The translations under genes were made by a program, and so were the position numbers. From Collybiopsis luxurians FD-317 M1 (taxonomy: Eukaryota; Basidiomycota; Agaricomycetes; Agaricales; Omphalotaceae): a DNA stretch of 64,000 nucleotides. The notes below the pieces were generated by a model. It worked only from the letters and a program-made list of their open reading frames with translations. It did not search any database and was not told the origin of the DNA. Location: positions 89,287 through 153,286 of the forward strand of contig KN834818.1 of assembly GCA_000827265.1 (NCBI GenBank), written 5' to 3'. Shown in pieces: positions 10,760 to 21,213 of the stretch (within the stretch, counting starts at the first letter, position 1; each line of letters opens with the position of its first letter).

Positions 10760-11050
10760 CTAGCAATTTTGGCTCTGACCCTAGTCTGTGGCATCTGTAT
10801 CCTGTTAAGATCATCAAAAGGGAAATGGTTACACACAGCAAGTATTTACTGGCTGTGGCTAAGAGCCAGGGGCTTGGAACAAAACTCCACGAGGCTGCAA
10901 CAATACCCATGGTGCCAGGCCACAGAACTGAACCCTAGGTTGTCACTGGCTAGATCATGATAACCACGTAACTATAGAAGATTCACACAGGATGTGCTGA
11001 GGAAATTGTAGGAAATTGAAAAATTGCAGCAGGAATTTTGGGTATTTGGT
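10760..11050. repeat. Duplicated module Y, copy 2
   Basis: Matches 7390-7660 as a single unit. The order X then Y and the spacing are the same as at 6.8-7.7 kb, so X and Y were duplicated together. Confidence 0.65.
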
Positions 11051-12190
11051 GTAAGGAGGTAGATAATGCTGGTGCCTATCAATATTGTAATAGTAACAAT
11101 GAGGAAGGGATTGATGGTAGGAATAAACTGGGTAGGCTGGCTGAGTGCTGTGACAAGAAGCAAAACTTGATGTCAAATAGTAGAAAGGGTTGTGGTGAGG
11201 TATCAAAGAATAAATTCCTTGACTTGCTTGCAAGTTGGGGAAGGGCTGGTATATGTTGATGATAACTGGTTGAGTTGTGGGAAAGGCTTCAGTAGTGCAC
11301 AGTAGGTGCATGTACTGAAGTAATGTGACCAAGTATGAGAATAAGTAACAATTACTACTAATTAGTAACTGTTACTTACAAAGGTTTCTGAATTAGGAAG
11401 GTGAGAAAGGCAAATGACATAAACTGTCTGAAGCTAAACTTGAGGGTAACTGTGAGGGATAACTGACCTGTTCTTTACCTACTTTTACAGTTCCTTATAT
11501 ACTGTTTTCTACCTACTTCTTTAATTTAACCAATTCTGGGCTGAGCTTCTAGCTTGGAGAAAATGCTGTGAATCCTCCAATAGGATATGATCCTGTGACA
11601 TAGAAGCTGTTTGAGGTTCACTTGACAAGGTAAATTAATTGGAAATTGTCTTGACTCATCCTGACTCATCTGAAAGAGAACATTCTTTCCAGTTCTATTA
11701 GTACATACTTATACTGATTTTCCCAAGCAATTATTTCCATTCCAATTATCAACCTTCTTGAACATTCTATCATTGATGACCAATGTGTCTTCCATTTGAG
11801 GATATTTTTCCTGATTAGGAAATCGGTTTGGATATGATATATTTCTGCTAAAACATTGTGCATTCTTGACAACAGCTATATACTGGCCCATCATACTAAA
11901 TGTAGTATGGGCAATTCAAGATCTTATTTCAATTAAAATAAAAGCTCAATGTCATAACTAATCTTGCAGGAAAATACAGGTGAAATATGTAGTAAAAATA
12001 TAATTTATTTGTATAGTCATTTTCGCCACTATTCATGCAAGGGATAGCTTGGCTTCACACCAGTGTTCTTCATTTTAGTGATTTTTATAGAACAATAGAT
12101 ATCTCTAGCCTGTCAACATCCCTAACAACGACTGTAGGATGCCCAAGAGTTTAAATCCTATCTCATACACTTGTAAAAGCTCATTATTTG
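11051..12190. other. No recognisable gene
   Basis: AT-rich sequence with short frames on both strands that lack domains, intron context or support from the duplicated copies. Confidence 0.5.
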
Positions 12191-12211
12191 TTCACAGAAA
12201 CTCAGAAATCA

Positions 12212-12444
12212 TATTGATGTTAAAGTTTCTGATGCGCGATAGCAATCGGAGCGCTTGCGCAGTTGCTTCTGTTTGTTTGAGGGTTTGATACCCTCTTTAT
12301 CTATTTGTTATTTTACTAATGTACTGTTGCATATGGCTTGATAGTTCAACCTATAATACAAATTACCTATATAAGTAGTATACCTTCAAATAAATTTCCC
12401 TGCACATTTGCTAGGGCTTTTTGCTATTAGACTGGAATCTGTGC
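12212..12444 (+). mobile_element. tRNA-derived SINE-like insertion with 21 bp target duplication
   Basis: A 21-base direct repeat (beginning TTCACAGAAACTCAG) lies at 12191-12211 and 12445-12465. The homologous flank of hydrolase copy 3 (reverse strand, about 19665-19690) has a single copy and no insert, so it is an empty site. Near its start the insert carries a pol III A-box-like GATAGCAATCGGAGCGC, and about 40 bases on a B-box-like GGTTTGATACCC, like the 5' head of a tRNA-derived SINE. A long target duplication fits LINE-type retrotransposition. No partner LINE is visible in the window. Confidence 0.75.
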
Positions 12445-12624
12445 TTCACAGAAACTCAGAAATCACAGTGATTACTAATGCAAGCCACAAGCGGAAGATA
12501 AGGATCAACATTTACTTCTGAAAAAGATCACTTCGATGCACCGAATGATAGGTAAATATTTACTAGCTACAGGAACATAACACTGTAAAGTAACCATAGT
12601 GGGCATAAGCGCCGGAAAGTAGGG

Positions 12625-14392
12625 TCATAGATATGTCCCAATATGTTTCCAGACTAAAACAAACTGACTTAGAGAAGAGAAAGTTGAGGTGCTTAAACTG
12701 TTTCCAATGGTCCTTTTTAACACCGGAGTTTTTGAGACCTCCCAGAAGTTGAAAAACATTAACCTATAATGAAGAAACATGAAATGGCTTTTGATTTTGA
12801 GGGAATAAATAATCATTAGACAATTTGCTTGGGGTTGGTAGAAGGAAAGAGAACCAACATATGATACTGTGATATCATCGTCATCAAATTCATTTTGTCC
12901 TTCAGGCTTCCAGCCATGTTCGCGCAGGATCTTATCCCATGGTGATGTTACATTTCTAGGGGTTGCAGGAACACTGGCTGGGTTCATGGCATGCAAGACA
13001 AAATCATGAATTTCACGGTTGACCCTATAGTATTCATATCAAATTTTAATGTTTATATAACTAGAAATTCATCTTTCGATGAAAGCTTACTGAGGTCCAT
13101 GTTCCAAACAGAGATAATGGGGAGCATTTGGAACTGTGAGCCAGGACACATTTACTCCTGCTTGCTGCAGGTTGTGCACTAGTTCCTGCATGTAGCTCTC
13201 TGGATAGGCAAAGTTATTACCCCCATGAAGAAGTTTTACTGGGCAGGCTATCCATGAGAGGGCGTCTTGGGAATAATCTCGGCGCCGGATTACAAATTTA
13301 TAAGTTGCCAAGGTATACTCAATGCTGTGATCAGAGTCCCAATTCTTCAAATTGCAAGAATGACAATAGCTTGCCAGTCTGAGTAGGCCCCGTTAGTGTT
13401 CAGAATGGAGTAGATAAATGGTGCGTTTCTACGCTAGGGCAAGATTTGAGAGTTCACCCCCAAAGGCGAATTGTGAATATCCTGGAAAAGCAACATCACT
13501 TTGGGCCTCTGGATGGGGCGAATACCACAGATTATTCATTTCTGTTCTGACCTGAAGTACTTCATATTGTAGCAATGTAGCGCAGTGGTTTGATAAGAGT
13601 TGTGAGACTCAAATATTGGATGCAAATGATTATTCTGTTCTATGGTACTGGCCTCAAGGTAGGCCTTATATACTACATAACATAGTATCTAGAAAGTTCT
13701 ACATACTTCTACTATTAATATCTGAGTAATACTGTCCGCAGTAGGTGAGTAATCCAACTCGGAACTACATGTGCCGGATTGCATTAGTAATGTTAATCCG
13801 AGAAATACAACACTTCAGGAAGCTGCAAAATCCAATAATAAGTTTAACAAGTAGAGCAAGTTGTCTTGATATATACTTCTTCCAGGCAGAGATGAGACAT
13901 GAGGAGGATCGAGAGTGCTTTTTCAGGTTTTGTGACTACAATTTGCATAGCAATGAAATGGCAAGGTGGGAGCTGGAGAGCATCCTTGTGAAGAGAACAA
14001 TATAAGTAACATTTACTGACAGAGGAAGGAGTTTACCATGAGTGCGAGGGCTTCTTCCGCAGCTTCTTCTGCCTCATATTTGTTTGGAAGGGTATCACAT
14101 GTTGTTTCGCCATGATATCTAAGGTCAAATGTGACAAGGTTGAATTTTCTCAGTAATGGATCGCCGAATGGAGCTGAGATTCACGAAGAGTACAGAATCT
14201 GAGTAGTTCATCCAGGTTTATCTAAATGTCAAGACACGTACAATGAAAGACATTGTGAAATGCCAACGCATGAAAAAATAGCAGTACGGGAAGACCTGCA
14301 TTGATTGTCTTCGCATTTGAACATGTGGGAGTGCCGATTGTGTAGTGAAACTTGATGTTGCCTGTAGATGTAGATACTTTGACAAAAGGCAT
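12625..14392 (-). pseudogene. Alpha/beta hydrolase, copy 2, nucleophile elbow deleted and interrupted
   Basis: Same exon plan as copy 1. Start MPFVKVSTSTGNIKFHYTIG at 14392. Conserved parts include FDLRYHGET, LLHGGNNFAYPESY, VPNAPHYLCLEHGP and SPWDKILREHGWKPEG. In the third exon the codons for D-I-G-S-M-I-A-M of copy 1 are missing: an in-frame 24-base loss between GCTATG and GCGATG that removes the nucleophile elbow. The next exon carries a 247 bp insertion at 13565-13811. The product could not be an active hydrolase of the usual type. On the plus strand about 4 kb to the right, copy 3 forms an inverted pair with it. Confidence 0.8.
13565..13811 (-). mobile_element. Solo-LTR-like insertion in hydrolase copy 2
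   Basis: Flanked by ACTTCA at 13559-13564 and 13812-13817. Hydrolase copy 1 shows the uninterrupted site with one ACTTCA. Read on the minus strand it contains CTTTCTAGATACTATGTTAT followed by AGTATATAAGGCC, resembling the LTR-like sequence at 9872-10080. On the plus strand it also has a weak tRNA A-box-like TAGCGCAGTGG, so a SINE is the alternative. Confidence 0.6.
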
Positions 14393-14479
14393 TGCAGAGG
14401 GCCAACAATAATTGTGGAAAAGATGGGAAGCATAACAGTAGATTATGCTTTATAGGGCTGCTACCCTATGCCGCACACA

Positions 14480-15010
14480 CTGCCATGTTCAAGCAGACAC
14501 TTGCATCTGTTCCATCTTGCCCATCTGACACTCGAAGATGTCGGAGATTGAACTTTTCCCGGCATCTCACAGGTGGGATATCTGCGGAAATTTTTGCTGC
14601 CTGTAAACGTAGATATGTCAACATAAAGCATACTAGAGGGCCAATGTCGATGCAATAGGAAAGCGCAAAAGGACTTTGTGCGATCGCTGTTATAAGCTGC
14701 TTCCTTGAGCTCCAGAAGATACTGGCACTGTAACACCATGCTCAAGCAAATGCTTGAGTTCATGAACGCTCCCACCGTTTCTCACCGAGGAGGTCAGGAT
14801 GTCAAAGCAGTCCGGCATAATCTACTTATTTCAAATAACAATAGCCCTAGAAGAGAGGGGTGACAGACCCAGTATGAACCGAAGAGATGCAAGATGAGAA
14901 CTAGCCAAAGATGTGCACAACATCTTGATGAACTTTGGCATTCAGACTGAAATAGGTAGTATTCCTGTATTTGTTTGATGGTAGCCATCAGAAGCCTCAG
15001 TAAACTCCAC
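14480..15010. repeat. Hydrolase upstream region and module X, copy 3
   Basis: 14480-14720 matches the upstream region of hydrolase copy 1 and 14700-15010 matches module X, in the same order and orientation. Hydrolase and X were therefore duplicated as one block. Module Y is absent here; repeat R3 begins instead at about 15012. Confidence 0.65.
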
Positions 15011-15011
15011 T

Positions 15012-16050
15012 CGCCCAATAGGAAACTCTGTTAATTTTGCATCAACTATTATTGAAATGCAGAAGTTAAACGATGCAGTTGCCGGTGTTCCCCTCACGCT
15101 ACAGCGTTCCCCGGCCCCAGACTACGCAATACATACCGGGTTGGAAATAATTTATTATACCGATATGTGTGCCCAATCTAAGGATGAAGTTGAGTGGCAA
15201 AATCATTATGCAGAAGAGCTAAAGTTGTCTTAATATATCATCTCCGAGTTCATATCATTGTATCAACCTGATTCTGTTTGGTTCCTAGTCGGAAGCGGCT
15301 AGATTGTTGATATCTTGCTCGCCAGCAGTCTGCCCACGTTTGAAGGAGCTATTTGCAAATGATGAGCTGAATCGGGAGGTAGGGATAGTTTACACTTACT
15401 TACCTTCATCCCTGCACTTTACATTGCACTCAACCCCATTGCATCAACGGGGGAAATCCCATAAAATAGCGAAAATAGTTCAAGTTTGGCTGGCTGGCTA
15501 TGTAGTACTCCGCCGTTTTGCCTCAGACTTGACTCGCCATTGGTACGATTACCAGATCCAGCCAGCAAGGTTGTATATTCGCGATCGAACTCATTCAGCG
15601 TCTACTCTTTTCGACCACTGAAGAGGTTCAGGCGTGAAGAACCTCCGGTGTCTCTAGGTTTCGGCACAGGATGGGAGAGAAGTCGCCCATTGATTGCCCA
15701 TATAAGTAAACCGTAGAGTAGAATTGTTGCCATAGGAAATCATCGGGTAACCTTTAGGATTGCTTTAGGAAGGCATGAATGACATTTGACAGTGCCACTT
15801 TATGTTGACCCCAACCATGCAAGTGCATAGCTAAGGTAGCCGCAGAACAGTTCCAACCACTGTCACGACCTCGGTTTTTCTTGCTTTCGAAATCGCTAAA
15901 TTGAGGCGTTAGAAAAATACATTTAACGACCTCTCCCTGTAGCATTGTGGGAGAGAATGAGAATAGCGAGTGTGAAGCTCAAAACACTCGGTCATGACTG
16001 TGTTGGGAACTGTCCCACAGCTAAATACCTTACTCGCCGCTCGGAGCCTC
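15012..16050. repeat. Composite repeat part R3, copy A
   Basis: Aligns by eye with 58525-59600 from CGCCCAATAGG onward (GAAGTTAAACGATG, GACTACGC, AATCTAAGGATGAAG, TTTACACTTACTTACCTTCA) and in part with 36055-36320 and 34015-34140. Short frames inside are not conserved, so no protein is called. Confidence 0.7.
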
Positions 16051-16061
16051 CACCAGACTGT

Positions 16062-18065
16062 CTTGTCCGGCCCGGGATTTTCCGTTTCTCCGCCCCTTGA
16101 ACGTGAACGTTCATCAACTTACCTCTTTCTCCTGTCGTAGTTCAACATTTAACGTTAACTCTCGTGAATCGCTGGTATGTGCGTCCAGTTTTTTCTTTCT
16201 TTCTTATTTTTTTTGGTGACTGGGTGCTAAATGTTTCCTTTGCTGGATTACGCGTTTGTCCCGGTAAACAACCTGCAAAAGCGCAAATCTAGAAATAACA
16301 TAGGGCAGAACATGATCTGAGTGAGTCCTTGTACGATGAAGTTCTTCCTATTCCCCGTACTTCCTGTGTCCTTCGACCCCTGCTCTTTACCCGTTCACAT
16401 AATTCATCTTGCTTCCTGCTGCTTCTTCGTCGTTTACCCCTTCATCAACTTCGACCTTTCTACGACTTCTTGTTCTTCTTAGTGCTCACCACATGCATTA
16501 CTAGATCCAACAATACTATTCAATCTCTTGACTTTAACTCTACCGTGCGCTTGAACGATGTGTTTCTTAACTCTTGCGCTAATAGCAAACCTATGGATCT
16601 TACGAATATAAATGAATACATCGAAGGCTCTTGAATCATCGAGATGAGAACGTTATAGCCGAATCGCAACGGCTAGGTGTGGTGGGATATCCGATATGCT
16701 TGACTGTTTGGAGAAGACGACCCGCTACCGACAATAGGTCAAAGTCTTGGGATAGTGGTTGCGTTCCAGGCTAAGAGGCATGTTTCCAACTTCATTTCTC
16801 CTTGATGCGTGTCTGATGAATATCCAGGTCCTTCTAGGCTACGTTATTCCAGTCACTTCACGTCTTCGCTATTTACGAGGGCCAGTGTGCCGCTTTCCAA
16901 CATTCAACGTTCAACCCCTGATGTCATCGCCGCTGCTTACACCTCTCTGATCTTGTGATCGCTCGGGCCAACAAGATTTCTGGGTCGAATATTAAGCCAA
17001 AAAGCATGCAAGTTTTCCTGATCTAATTCTGCTCGACGACGCATCTAGCCCATTTCTTCCTCCTCTCTAGATGGACAGTCTCTGATCCGAAATTCTTCTC
17101 TCTCATTCCTCTGCAAACCAAGCAACATTTCCGTGGCAAGCCTGTGTTCATTTTGGCTGATGGGGGCTTTGTCTGGGTCATCCGTTCCGCTGCCTGCATT
17201 GCGTTGCTCGATAGCCCCGAGTATGCAACCCACCTGGACTGCGTCTCCCTCTACGCTGCTATCCGGTCCGGAAATCGCCCAATCCAAGTCGCGCTTATTG
17301 ATGCTGATGCCCTTGCTAATGGTAGTATTCTTTATGTTGGATAGTAAACGTGATGTGGAGGTGAGTTCATACCCTTCCTTCGACAAACGCTCGATACTTA
17401 CCTCTTTCAATTTCGCTGATGGGGGCATCGCCTACTCCATCTGTTATGCTGCGTGCATTCTCGCAGCTGTTTCTTCCTCATCACCTGCGACTACCTTGCC
17501 TTGCGCAATAGCCCCGAGGCTTCTTAGCTTAATTGCATCTACCCCTGTGCTACTATCCGGTCCGGAAAGAGGACTTTCCAGATCGCAATCTTGGCGCTCG
17601 TTGATGCTTGACGCCCTTGGAGGTGGGAGCAGTCCTAATGTTTGAGCATTGCGAAGGTGAGCCCCTCTATGATCTTCGTTTGACCACGCTCAATCCTTAC
17701 CTCTATTTATTGTTGGCAATAGTTCCCCGTGCAAACTTCGTTGACCTGCGAGTTTCTGGGTTGATATTCGAGTGCAGATGAACCTTGTTATTGCGGCTCT
17801 TTCACCGATTTCAACTAAATCAACTCGTCCTCCCGACGCTCCGAGTTCTGCGCATCCATGCCCTTCACTAGGCCCTCTGATATCACAACCTTCTGTTGTC
17901 CGCTCTCTGTTTGACACTGGTCTACCCTAAGCTTGGGGCCGTAGTCAATAATACCTCTAGATGTCCCAGGGCCTGATGGTTCCCTCCGGACGCAGAGCAA
18001 GCGGGGGGCACTGTTACGAGCTGTGACGCAACCGTCACTTTGTGGTGCATACCTGCAGACAGAGA
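16062..18065. repeat. Composite repeat part R1, copy A
   Basis: One of six copies (see 26953, 34150, 38672, 50890, 59640). Starts near CGGCCCGGGATTTTCCG. It has intron-like GT...AG segments shared between copies, for example GTATGTTCTCGAACCTC to TTTCTAG just before GGCTACGC, and a twice-repeated block of about 250 bases (17150-17350, 17400-17660). Exon-like stretches read smoothly between copies, for example AESQ.LGLVGYPIGLTG, but stops and frame shifts differ, so a functional gene is not supported here. Identity of the ancestral gene unknown. Confidence 0.7.
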
Positions 18066-18542
18066 CCATACATATGCTTATGCTACATCAGCTTGTTCGG
18101 GGATTGAAGATGCCTTGAAGGCTGCCATAGGTGCAGAAGGAAGAGTGTAAACATAATTCTAGTTTGTAGACGTATATGGCCGTATTTATTGTATTGGTAC
18201 TGTAAATTTGGCAATACCGTACTGTAGGAGCTTCTGAAATTTATTTTATAGTTACGGTTACGCTCCGGGTAACTACTGTAAGTTACTGTATTTCTTATGG
18301 TGTCGATCCTAATTGAAGTATCTACATATACTCATACAGACAGCAAAAATTTCTGCGGATATCCCACCTATGTCAGGATGGGAGAAATTCCATGTCCGAA
18401 ACATCATATATCAGATGGTCGAGATGGAACAGATGCAAGTGTCTGCTTGAATACAGCAGTGTGTACGGTATATTAGGGAAGCGGCCTATAAAGCACAAAC
18501 TACTGTCACACTTCCCATCTCTTCCACAATTGGTTCGCTGCA

Positions 18543-19498
18543 ATGCCTTTTGTCAAAGTATCTACATCTACAGGCAACATCAAGTTTCACTACACAATCA
18601 GCACTCCCACATGTTCAAATGCAAAGTCAATCAATGCAGGTCTTCCTGTGTTGCTATTTTTTCATGTGATAGCATTCCACAATGTCTTTCATTGAATGTG
18701 GCCTGGGATTTAGCTAAACCTGGGCAAACTAATCAGATTCTGTGCTCTTTGTGGATCTCAGCTCAATTCTGCAATACATTGTTACTGAGAAAATTCAATC
18801 TTGTCACATTTGACCTTAGATATCATGGTGAAACAACATGTGATACCCTTCCAAACAAATATGAAGGAGAAGAAGCTGCAGAAAAAACTCCTTCATGGGG
18901 GTAATGACCTGGCCTATCCAGAGGAGTACACCCGGGAACTAGTGAAAAACCTGGAGCAAGCAGGAGTAAGTGTGTCTTGGCTCACAGTTCCAAATGCTCC
19001 TCATTATATCTGTTTGAACATGGACCTCAGTAAGCTTTTATTGAAAGAATGAATTTCTAGTTATATAAACATTGAAATTCAATATGGAATACTATAGGGT
19101 CAACTGTGAAATCCATGATTTTGTCTTTTGCATGCCATGAACCCAGCCAGTATTACTGCAACCCCTACAAATGCAACATTGCCGTGGGATAAGATCCTGC
19201 GCGAATATGGCTGGAAGCCTGAAGGACAAAATGAGTTTGATGATGACAATATCATGGTGTCATATGTCAGTTCTCTTTTCTTTTATCAACTCTAAGTAAA
19301 TTGACTAATAATTATTTATTCCTTCATATTCAAAAGCCATTTTGTGTTTCTTCATTCTATGTTAATGTTTTTCATTTCTGGGAGGTCTCAGAAACCCCAA
19401 TGTTATACAGGACCATTGGAAACAGTTTAAGAACCTCAAATTTCTCTTCTCTAAATCAGTTTGTCTTAGCCTGGAGATATATTGAGACATATCCATGA
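18543..19498 (+). pseudogene. Alpha/beta hydrolase, copy 3, internally deleted
   Basis: Begins MPFVKVSTSTGNIKFH at 18543 and includes LLRKFNLVTFDLRYHGETT. After the Ala-Glu run it jumps at about 18888 straight to LLHGGNDLAYPEEYTRELV, so the exons with the nucleophile elbow and the cap region are gone. The first donor reads GA instead of GT. One base is lost near 19015, turning the CLEHGPQ of copy 2 into a shifted frame. The last exon (about 19385-19498) is the best-preserved of the three and shows the frame ...DHWKQFKNLKFLFSK. Its upstream sequence (18320-18540) matches copies 1 and 2. Confidence 0.82.
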
Positions 19499-19509
19499 CC
19501 CTACTTTCC

Positions 19510-21200
19510 AGCGCTTTCTTCACTATGGTTACATTACATTATTATGTCCCTGTAGCTAGCAAACATTTACCTATCATTGGGTGTGTCTAAGTGATCTATT
19601 TCGGAATAAAATGCAAGCTGATCTTAACCTTCTACTTGTGGCTTGAGTTAATGACTCTGATTTCTGAGTTGTTGTGAACAAATAATGAGCTTTTACAAGT
19701 ATATGAAATAGCATATGAAGGTGTCCTACGGTGGTTGCTAGGGATACTGACAGGTTAGAGATATGATAAATTCTATAGTCCTAAGTTAGTACCTGGATCT
19801 GACCTACAGGTACCTGTCTTTGACAGGGACTCATGAAAAGCCTTACTTAAGTCATTTTGGGTTTATGTGAGTTTGTGTTTTAGTTTGAAGTAAGTATGCT
19901 TCCTCCGGCAAGTGACCGAGTTGTCGGGAAGCAGAAATGCGCATTGCTTTTATTGGATTGTTATATACCAATCTTTTTATTACACCACATGTTTCACTAA
20001 GGTAAGTGAACAGCCTGAGTGTCATTGTCACAATGTTCATGACATGGCTCAATTGCCCAGGTAGCCCGCTTTCTTTTTCTTCACACACAGATATTGCTGT
20101 GCAACTTTGATTACTTTTACACTGGCCATGTACACAACTGGTCTACTGGCCCTACTCTCTGCCTTATGTTCACCTTGTAAGGTTCACTGCGAACTCATAG
20201 TAAGATGTCTATGTATTGGAGACTGGGACAAGGGGGGCCCTCACTTTACCTGGGACTGGGTTGAGATTGAAGGTGAGGATGACCATTGTCTCTTTTTTTC
20301 AATACCGGTCTTGAATGTCAGAGTTGAATGCCATGCCAACTACCCTTGCATGTATGCAAACTTCATAATTGATCCCTGACTCATAATCGCTGTGCGATTC
20401 ATTGGGGTGGCCCATTCTCACAAGTTGGTCTGCCAGCCAGCCAACCAGCTGAAGCTGTAGTTGTTAGACCCAAGCTATATTTAGCAGACAAAGTGTGGCG
20501 ATAGTGTTTCAGATATTTGTAATTACTTTATTTAAGTAATTGGATGTACAGCAAAACCAACAATGGATTTGGACCCCTCATTCCAATGCCGCCAATTGAA
20601 CTTGACAGGACAGATGATTACTTGTGGTAGCGACGGAGTATTTATCACATAGTGGAAGCACACATAATATGCTCTGCAGAGCAGCTGAACAATAAAACTA
20701 TGTTCTCCAACATGTGTCTCAATGATCATTTTACAATAGCAGTCAATTTCAAAAAGCGCAGTTAATTTTTTACTGAGTAGGAAAATGCCAGAAGTGTGTA
20801 GTGGGCAAAAAAATTTCACTTTCTGAAGGCTTGTAGAATAGAATAGAATAGTATAACATGGATGAGGGTCTGGAGAAGTATTACTAATTACAGCATTAAA
20901 TAGATCCACAGGAAACTTAGAAATAAACATATCTAGCCCCTAAAATCATCTGATATGCATGAGTGAGTGTTGTTGTTGAATGGGGTTGTGGTTTTGAGTT
21001 TGTGATATTTGTCCAGATACAGTGTACCTCCTACAGGTATGTCCATTGGTAATTGCTCTCGTCCAACTGAGTGGAACTCATGCTGACAAAATGTAGGGGA
21101 AGAGTACAGCTCCGATGCTGTAAATTAACCACATCATATAAAGGGTATTGTATGCTCTCACAGGCCGGAAAAAATGGTCTCACCGCAGTGTAAGCTTTCG
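19510..21200. other. No recognisable gene
   Basis: The first 170 bases match, inverted, the downstream flank of hydrolase copy 2 and include the empty site for the SINE-like insertion. The rest holds only short frames without domains (for example 20107-20379 plus and 20532-20930 minus). Confidence 0.5.
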
Positions 21201-21213
21201 GTTTTTTAAGACT

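Noticed and set aside
17045..18069. Apparent genes inside R1 copy A (127, 170 and 84 codons)
   Set aside because: Frames and stops differ between the six copies, so no single product is maintained.
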